DNA of 64,000 nt from Rubrimonas sp036770645 (GTDB taxonomy: Bacteria > Pseudomonadota > Alphaproteobacteria > Rhodobacterales > Rhodobacteraceae). Below, in pieces: positions 58,745 through 64,000 of this stretch. Numbering within the stretch: position 1 is the stretch's first letter; every line of letters starts with the position of its first letter. The translations under genes were made by a program, and so were the position numbers. The stretch spans positions 22,347 to 86,346 of the forward strand of contig DAIPIU010000003.1 in assembly GCA_036770645.1 (NCBI GenBank), read 5' to 3'. The notes beneath the pieces were generated by a model. The model searched no databases. It was not told the origin of the DNA and saw nothing but the letters and a program-made list of their open reading frames with translations.

Positions 58745-59361
58745 GCCGCGCGCCCCCGCAGCGTCTCGGCCAGCGCCAGATCCTCGGGCGTGTTCACGTT
58801 GAAGAACGGGTCGAAGGGCTGGGCCGGGAACAGGGCGGTCGCGCAGCCATGGGCGTCGGTCCAGGCCACGATCTTGCGCAGGCCCCCCGCCAGCGCCGCG
58901 CGCAGGTCGTCGCGCAGCGCGACCGGCCAAAGGCCGAAGGTGGGGTGCCGCCCCGGCTGTCCGTCCGCATCCGGGGTCGCGGCCAGCGCGATGGGCGCGC
59001 CGGCCTCGGCCGCCGCCGCCCGCAGGCGCGCCGCCAGGTCGCGCGGGAAGAAGGGCGTGTCGGCCGCGGCGGTGACGATGGAGGCGGCCCCGAGCCCCGC
59101 GGCCCAGTCGAGCCCCGCCAGAACCCCCGCCAGCGGCCCGGGGTGGTCCGGGATGCCGTCCGGCAGCACGGGAAGGCCGAAGGCGGCGAAGCGCGCCGGG
59201 TCGCCGTTGGCGTTCAGCGCCAGCGGCCCGGCCTGCGGCGCGAGACGGTCGATCACATGCGACAGCAGCGTGCCGCCGCCCAAGGGCCGCAGGCCCTTGT
59301 CGCCCCCGCCCATGCGGGTGGCGCGGCCGCCGGCCAGGATCACGCCGGGGATGTCAGTCAT
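58741..59361 (-). CDS. mobA: Molybdenum cofactor guanylyltransferase MobA
   Basis: 206 residues, ATG 59361, overlapping fdhD by eight bases. Nucleotidyltransferase motifs LAGGRATRMGGGDKGL at 9-24 (GTP-binding), ALNANGD, GPLAGVLAGLDWA, AAADTPFFP (Mg-binding Asp), NVNTPEDL. Attaches GMP to form the MGD cofactor needed by FdhA. Confidence 0.95.
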   Translation of the reverse strand: MTDIPGVILAGGRATRMGGGDKGLRPLGGGTLLSHVIDRLAPQAGPLALNANGDPARFAAFGLPVLPDGIPDHPGPLAGVLAGLDWAAGLGAASIVTAAADTPFFPRDLAARLRAAAAEAGAPIALAATPDADGQPGRHPTFGLWPVALRDDLRAALAGGLRKIVAWTDAHGCATALFPAQPFDPFFNVNTPEDLALAETLRGRAA

Positions 59362-60241
59362 CGCCCGCGCTCTTGCGCCGCCAGCGCGGATCGTCCTCGC
59401 CGCCGGCCTCGGGGTCGGCGTCCCAGACCAGCCGATCCGCCCCAGACAGGCAGACGAATCGCCGCCCGCGCATGCGTCCGATCAGGGTCAGGCCGACCTG
59501 CCGGGCGATCTCGACCCCCCAGGCGGTGAAGCCCGACCGCGAGGCCAGCGCCGGGATGCCCATCAGCGCGGTCTTGATCACCATCTCCGAGGTCAGCCGC
59601 CCGGTGGTGTAGAGCAGCTTGTCGCCCGCCGCGACGCGCTCCGACAGCATCCAGCCCGCGATCTTGTCCACCGCGTTGTGGCGGCCGACATCCTCCATGT
59701 ACACCAGCGGCCGGTCGCCCGCGCACAGCACCGTGCCGTGGATCGCGCCCGCCTCGAGGTAGAGGCTGGGCGTGGTGTTGATGGTCCGCGCCAAGGCGTA
59801 GAGGTCGCTGGTGCGCACCGGCGTCGGCGGCAGCGCCACCTCCGCCAGCCCCTCCATCATGTCGCCGAACACCGTGCCGACCGCGCAGCCCGAAGTGCGG
59901 GTCTTCTTCTTCAGCTTCTGCTCGTGGCTGGTCGGGGCGGCGGTGCGGACCACCACCGTCTCCGTCTCCTCGTCGAAATCGACGCCGGTGACCGTCTCGG
60001 ACGGGCCCAGCATGCCCTGGTTGCGCAGGAAGCCGAGCGCCAGGTATTCGGGATAGTCCCCGATCGTCATGGCGGTGACGATCTCCTGCGCGTTCAGATA
60101 GATCGTCAGCGGCCGCTCCTCGACCACGCGCAGGTCGGCCGGCGCGCCGGTGTGGTTGATCCCGGTCACGGCGCGCGTCAGGCGCGGGTGGTCGGGCGAG
60201 GGCCCGAGCAGGTAGGGGGCGGGGGTGTCGGCGGCAGCCAT
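59354..60241 (-). CDS. fdhD: Formate dehydrogenase sulfurtransferase FdhD, altered CXXC motif
   Basis: 295 residues from ATG 60241. FdhD moves sulfur from a cysteine desulfurase to the bis-MGD of formate dehydrogenase, an essential step for its activity. Family blocks: ERPLTIYLNAQEIVTAMTIGDYPEYLALGFL, DVGRHNAVDKI, TTGRLTSEMVIKTALMGIPALASRSGFTAWGVEIARQ. The usual CxxC is RTSGCAVGT: Cys119 is kept, the second Cys is Gly122. In E. coli the first Cys is the essential one. Leads the minus-strand operon, divergent from the propeller-cytochrome. Confidence 0.93.
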   Translation of the reverse strand: MAAADTPAPYLLGPSPDHPRLTRAVTGINHTGAPADLRVVEERPLTIYLNAQEIVTAMTIGDYPEYLALGFLRNQGMLGPSETVTGVDFDEETETVVVRTAAPTSHEQKLKKKTRTSGCAVGTVFGDMMEGLAEVALPPTPVRTSDLYALARTINTTPSLYLEAGAIHGTVLCAGDRPLVYMEDVGRHNAVDKIAGWMLSERVAAGDKLLYTTGRLTSEMVIKTALMGIPALASRSGFTAWGVEIARQVGLTLIGRMRGRRFVCLSGADRLVWDADPEAGGEDDPRWRRKSAGDD

Positions 60242-60421
60242 GTCTCGACCGGTCGGGGCCGCGGGACGGGGCGGCGGGGTTGCGCGGCGGACGATGGGGC
60301 AGGGGCGGGCGGTTGTCCAGACGGGCCCCGGGCGGGTTCGGCGCCCCGGCCCGTCGCGGCGGTTTCCCGACCGCGCGATGCGCATTAGGCTGGCCGCGCG
60401 GGCGGGGCGACGAGGTGCCGG

Positions 60422-61681
60422 ATGAGGCTGAAGGGAAGCGCGGCGGCGCGGCTTGCGATGGCGGCGGCGGCGCTGCTGGGGGCGGCGGCGGCGGCGCAGG
60501 ACCTGCGCGGGCATGGCGGGCCGGTCGGCGCGCTGGCGGCGCGGGACGGACGGGTGCTGTCGGGCAGTTTCGACACCCGCGCCATCCTCTGGGACCGCGA
60601 CCGCGCCGCGGCGCTGCGGGTCACGCGCGTCCATGAGGGGCCGGTCACCGCGGTGGCCTTCCTGCCCGGCGGCGGGCTGGCGACCGGCGGGCAGGACGGG
60701 CGCGTGGCGCTGTGGGACGCCGAAGGCGCGGCGCCGGCGCGCGTCGAGGCCGCGCATCGGGGGCCGGTGTCCGGGCTCGCGCTGTCGGCCGACGGGGCGA
60801 CGCTCGCCTCGTCGGGCTGGGACGGGGCGCTGGCGCTGATCCCGCTGGCGGGCGGGGCGCCCCGCATGGTCGCGGCGCATGACGGCAAGGCCACCGGCCT
60901 CGGCTGGCTGTCGGACGGGCGGCTGGCGAGCGTCGGCTCGGATCTGCGGCTGAAGGTCTGGGACGGCGCGCGGCTGGCGGCCTCGGTGGACCTGCCGGCG
61001 CCGCCGAACGGCATGGCGGCGGCGGGGACGGCGGCGGCGGTGGGCTTCGCCGACGGCGCGGTGCGGCTGGTGGACCCGGCGCGGGGCGTGACCGCCGAGG
61101 CGCGGCTGGGCGACCGGCCGATCACGGCGATGGGTTCGGACGGCGCGCGGGTGGCCGCTGCGGCGCTGGACGGCACCGCCTGGGCGCTGGACGGGGCGAC
61201 GCTGGCGGTGCTCACGGCGCTGCGGCCCACGGGGCAGTGGCCGCTGTGGTCGGTGGCGCTGGACGGGGCGGAGCTGCTGACCGGGGGCGGCGACGGCGTG
61301 GTGCGGCGCTGGGACGCCGCCACCGGCGCGGCGCTGGGGCCGGGGGGCACCGCGGCGGCCGGCCCGCCCGACGACGGCAGCCGCGGCGCGCAGGTCTGGC
61401 GCGCCTGCGCCGTGTGCCACAGCCTCGCGCCCGAGGACGGCGGGCGGGCCGGCCCGTCCCTGCACGGCGTGTTCGGCCGCCGCATCGGCACGGCCGAGGG
61501 CTACGACTATTCCGCGGCGCTGCGGTCGCTCGACATCCTCTGGACGCCCGAGACGGTGGCTGCGCTGTTCGAGCACGGCCCGGAGGCCTACACGCCCGGC
61601 AGCCGCATGCCGGAGCAGCGCCTGCCCGACCCCGCGGATCGCGCGGCGCTGGTCGAGTTCCTGGCGCGCCATGGCGGCTGA
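60422..61681 (+). CDS. Periplasmic WD40 beta-propeller fused to cytochrome c
   Basis: 419 residues. Sec signal cut after AAAAA (about 24). Residues about 30-310 form WD40-like repeats (HGGPVGALAARDGRVLSGSFDTRAILWD, HEGPVTAVAF, HRGPVSGLAL), giving six or seven propeller blades. The C-terminus (about 320-419) is a class I cytochrome c with C329-A-V-C332-H333 and distal Met396 in GSRMPEQRLP; VFGRRIGTAEGYDYSAALR resembles the domains of the three-heme cytochrome in this window. It could accept electrons or sense a periplasmic ligand; divergence from fdhD with 180 bases suggests shared control, unproven. Confidence 0.9.
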   Translation: MRLKGSAAARLAMAAAALLGAAAAAQDLRGHGGPVGALAARDGRVLSGSFDTRAILWDRDRAAALRVTRVHEGPVTAVAFLPGGGLATGGQDGRVALWDAEGAAPARVEAAHRGPVSGLALSADGATLASSGWDGALALIPLAGGAPRMVAAHDGKATGLGWLSDGRLASVGSDLRLKVWDGARLAASVDLPAPPNGMAAAGTAAAVGFADGAVRLVDPARGVTAEARLGDRPITAMGSDGARVAAAALDGTAWALDGATLAVLTALRPTGQWPLWSVALDGAELLTGGGDGVVRRWDAATGAALGPGGTAAAGPPDDGSRGAQVWRACAVCHSLAPEDGGRAGPSLHGVFGRRIGTAEGYDYSAALRSLDILWTPETVAALFEHGPEAYTPGSRMPEQRLPDPADRAALVEFLARHGG

Positions 61682-61696
61682 CGGCGCGCGCGACCG

Positions 61697-62425
61697 TCAG
61701 GCGTAGACGGGGGCGTGGTCTGCCGGGGCCTCGCCGGGCAGGGCGAAGGCGAGGTAGTGGCCGAAATGGATCGGCGCGGGCGGCGTGGGCACGTCGCGGG
61801 TGCCGCCGCGCCGCATCTCGCGCCGCGCCCGCTCGACCTCCCAGCCGAGCACGAGGGCCACGAGCTCCTCGATGCGCTCGACGCGCACGCATCCGCTCGA
61901 CAGGGCGCGGTTCCGGCGCTCGAAATACTGCGGGCTGTTGGTGCCGTGCAGATAGATCTCGCCGCCCTCGGCGAAGCGTATCGCCGCGAGGCCCAGCGGG
62001 TTGCTCGGCCCCGGCGGGCGCACGCCGTCCTCGTACAGCCCCTCGGCGATCATGCGCGGCGTGGGCCGCCAGGTCGGGCGGAAGCGCACGACGCCCGACG
62101 CCACGTCCCCCAGCGGCGTGGGCGTGCGCGGCGCGCCGACGACGACGCGGCTGGTCAGCGCCGGCTCGCCGTCGCGGAAGGCGACGAGGTCGAAGCTCGG
62201 GATGTTCACGAGGACGCCGACGCCATCGGCGGGGGGCGTCCACGCCACGCCCAGCGCGCGCAGGATGTCGGCATAGCGCGGCGGCGGGGGCGCGACGGGC
62301 GCAATCCCGGCGGGGGCGAGCGCCGCGAGGCGCGGCGCCTCGGGCGGGCGTGCGCAGGCGGTGCACGCCGCGGCCGCGAGGCCCGCGAGCAGGGTGCGCC
62401 GGTGCATGTCGGTTCCGCGCGGCAT
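61697..62425 (-). CDS. L,D-transpeptidase (YkuD family), peptidoglycan cross-linking
   Basis: 242 residues from ATG 62425 (GGA about eight bases upstream; an ATG at 62407 is possible). N-terminal MHRRTLLAGLAAAACTACA is a Tat-like or lipoprotein signal. The catalytic region has IYLHGTNSPQYF (His160) and SSGCVRV (Cys179), the YkuD signature. It forms 3-3 cross-links or ties lipoproteins to peptidoglycan. Convergent with the propeller-cytochrome (15 bases). Confidence 0.92.
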   Translation of the reverse strand: MPRGTDMHRRTLLAGLAAAACTACARPPEAPRLAALAPAGIAPVAPPPPRYADILRALGVAWTPPADGVGVLVNIPSFDLVAFRDGEPALTSRVVVGAPRTPTPLGDVASGVVRFRPTWRPTPRMIAEGLYEDGVRPPGPSNPLGLAAIRFAEGGEIYLHGTNSPQYFERRNRALSSGCVRVERIEELVALVLGWEVERARREMRRGGTRDVPTPPAPIHFGHYLAFALPGEAPADHAPVYA

Positions 62426-62875
62426 GGCTGCGGTCCTTTCCGTTCGGTCGGGGGACTGCGGCTGAACCGCGGGCAGCGTCTGCGCCGGACCGGACGTCAT
62501 CCTTGGGATATGGGATGCGATGCGGCCGCGGTCAGGATCGGCCCGGTTCGTTAACGTCATCCGCCGGGCGGAGCCGGGCGGGCGCGGCGGCGCGGCAACC
62601 GTTGCGGGCGGGCGACAGCGGGCGCGGACGGGTGCCCGGCGGGCCCGCCCGCGTCGCGTGCCGGCCGTGCTGTCCGTCGGCGGGGGAAGCGCGCGCCCGC
62701 CGACGCCGGGGGTCGCCGCCCAGGAAGGCGTCCGAGGGACGGGCTTCGATCGGAGGGCGATCCGGGCGCGCACGCGCGCCGGTCGCCGCGGACGGCGGTG
62801 GATCGGGTCGACGGTGGGAATGCCCGGGGGAGGGGACTTCGGGGAAGGGGCGACGCCCCTGCCCCTTTGCCGTCG
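62426..62875. other. 450-base stretch without a supported gene
   Basis: Between the start of the L,D-transpeptidase gene and the end of the chemoreceptor gene. Open frames here, including a long extension of the transpeptidase frame, are Arg/Pro-rich and look non-coding. It should hold the transpeptidase promoter; the AT-richer stretch around 62545-62560 (GTTCGTTAACGTCATC) is the only low-GC spot. A hairpin is noted separately at 62841-62865. Confidence 0.5.
62841..62865 (-). terminator. Hairpin after the chemoreceptor gene
   Basis: GGGGAAGGGGC/GCCCCTGCCCC with one mismatch and a three-base loop lies ten bases past the chemoreceptor stop on the reverse strand. No T run follows in that direction (the T3 is on the plus side), so it is a weak candidate. 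Confidence 0.35.
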
Positions 62876-64000
62876 TCAGGAGGCGCGGGCGCGCGTCCTG
62901 CCCGCATCGGCGGCGCGGTCGGCCTCGAGGGCTGCGAGGGAGGGGTCGCGGGCTCGGCGGCCGCCGGTCACGGTGAAGAAGGCGGTGAGTTCGGTGAGCT
63001 TGGCGGCCTGCCCGGCGAGGCCGCGGGCGGCCGATGCGCTTTCCTCGGCGAGGGCCGAGTTCTGCTGGGTGATCTGGTCCATGCTGGCGATGGCGGCGGA
63101 GATCTCGTCGACGCCCAAGGACTGCTCGCGCGAGGCCTGGCTGATCTCGGCGATGGTGCCGGAGGTGCGGCGGATGGCCTCGACGATCTCGCGCAGCGCC
63201 GCGCCGGTCTCCTCGACCAGCCGCACGCCGTCGCGGACCGAAGCGGCTGAGGCGTCGATCAGCCCCTTGATGTCGCGCGCGGCCTCGGCCGAGCGCTGGG
63301 CGAGGGTGCGGACCTCGGAGGCGACGACGGCGAAGCCCTTGCCGGCCTCGCCGGCGCGGGCGGCCTCGACGGCGGCGTTCAGGGCCAGCAGGTTGGTCTG
63401 GAAGGCGAAGCCGTCGATGACGCTGACGATCTCGGCGATCTTCTGCGAGCCCTCGGCGATGTGGGTCATGGCGGTGACGGCCTCGGAGACGACCTTGCCG
63501 CCGCGGTCGGCGCGCTCGCTGGCCTCCTGCCCGAGGCGGGTGGCGGCGGCGGCGTTGTCGGCGTTGGTCTTCACCGTGGTCGCCATCTCCTCCATGGTGG
63601 CGGCGATCTCCTCGAGGCTGGCGGCCTGGTTCTCGGCCCGGCCCGAGAGGTCGGCGGCGCCCTCGGCGATCTCGCCGGTGCCCTTGGCCATCGCGCCGGC
63701 GACGGACTGGATGTCGACCACGGTCTCGCGCATGCGCCCGACGGCGCCGTTCACGTTGGCCTGGAGCTCGGCGAAGGCGCCGCGGAAGGCGCCGGCCATC
63801 GCGGCGGTGAGGTCGCCGCGGGCGAGGGATGCCATCACCGCCGCCGTCTCGCCGACGCCGGCGCCGACGCCGTCCATCAGGTCGTTGAGCTGGCGGGCGA
63901 AGCCGTTCAGCCCTTCGTCCTTGTAGCGCGGATCGACGCGGCGGGCGAAATCGCCCTGGGCTGCGGCGTCGACCACTTCGGCGACCGCGCCCTGGAGCGC
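62876..64000 (-). CDS. Methyl-accepting chemotaxis protein, C-terminal part (cut by window edge)
   Basis: 374 residues in frame from base 64000 to the stop at 62876; the N-terminus, with any membrane helices and sensor domain, is beyond the edge. Two HAMP-like segments are visible (VAEVVDAAAQGDFARRVD and VMASLARGDLTAAMAGAF), then the signalling domain with the highly conserved hairpin tip IVSVIDGFAFQTNLLALNAAVEAARAGEAGKGFAVVASEVR. This binds CheA/CheW. No CheR-binding pentapeptide is at the end (RTRARAS). Confidence 0.92.
   Translation of the reverse strand, partial: ALQGAVAEVVDAAAQGDFARRVDPRYKDEGLNGFARQLNDLMDGVGAGVGETAAVMASLARGDLTAAMAGAFRGAFAELQANVNGAVGRMRETVVDIQSVAGAMAKGTGEIAEGAADLSGRAENQAASLEEIAATMEEMATTVKTNADNAAAATRLGQEASERADRGGKVVSEAVTAMTHIAEGSQKIAEIVSVIDGFAFQTNLLALNAAVEAARAGEAGKGFAVVASEVRTLAQRSAEAARDIKGLIDASAASVRDGVRLVEETGAALREIVEAIRRTSGTIAEISQASREQSLGVDEISAAIASMDQITQQNSALAEESASAARGLAGQAAKLTELTAFFTVTGGRRARDPSLAALEADRAADAGRTRARAS

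Overview
The window is chromosomal DNA from a very GC-rich alphaproteobacterium, most likely of the Rhodobacterales (Rhodobacteraceae/Paracoccaceae). The grounds are strong G/C bias at third codon positions in every real gene, gene content typical of that order (membrane-anchored c-type cytochrome beside pheA, aminotransferase-ftsK pair, FDH3-type formate dehydrogenase cluster with DUF3305/DUF3306 genes, full-length pyruvate carboxylase) and frequent GTGA/ATGA start-stop overlaps. No rRNA, tRNA, CRISPR array, transposase or replication origin was recognised. The organism assignment is inference from gene content only.

Layout. 1-2.7 kb: the start of prephenate dehydratase (cut by the left edge) and a membrane-anchored cytochrome c with three heme domains, closed by a good intrinsic terminator. 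2.76-10.3 kb: a YejABEF-type peptide ABC importer operon with two consecutive solute-binding proteins. 10.5-14.7 kb: an aminotransferase, the DNA translocase FtsK and a Uma2-fold protein. 14.8-24 kb: BioY, adenylosuccinate lyase, glutaryl-CoA dehydrogenase, a GNAT protein, a lone form II CoxL-type molybdenum hydroxylase large subunit, an unrecognised ORF, a BLUF blue-light receptor followed by two small membrane proteins, and a thiolase. 24.1-37.7 kb: a membrane histidine kinase with a degenerate receiver, aquaporin Z, an alpha/beta hydrolase, an LpxR-type lipid A deacylase, a SIMPL protein, an IscU-like protein lacking its third cysteine, HisI, AlkB, two small coiled-coil proteins, a PhyH-like dioxygenase, pyruvate carboxylase and two proteins of unknown role. 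37.8-41.1 kb: a lactate-utilisation operon in the order lutA-arsC-lutB-lutC, with an ArsC-type reductase inside it. 41.1-43 kb: a fatty-acid hydroxylase/desaturase-like protein and a periplasmic rhodanese.

43-61.7 kb is the most coherent block: a periplasmic, Tat-exported, cysteine-type formate dehydrogenase (fdhA, fdhB, cytochrome b subunit) with TorD-type chaperone and small Tat protein. Upstream lies a tightly coupled set of poorly understood genes (polyferredoxin on the opposite strand, a biotin/lipoate-ligase-fold protein lacking the adenylate loop, DUF6505-like, a 23-residue mini-ORF, DUF6352-like, DUF3305, DUF3306). Downstream are an Mrp-type Fe-S ATPase and a 51-residue membrane peptide. 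A convergent operon fdhD-mobA-mobB-(RNase H-like unknown)-moeA supplies and sulfurates the bis-MGD cofactor. Divergent from fdhD is a periplasmic beta-propeller-cytochrome c fusion that could be an electron-transfer or sensing partner. The right edge holds an L,D-transpeptidase and the C-terminal part of a chemoreceptor.

The points most worth a second look are the three-headed cytochrome, the propeller-cytochrome next to fdhD, arsC embedded in lut, the BLUF plus membrane-protein cluster, and the unknown members of the formate dehydrogenase/Moco block. None of these could be compared with databases here.
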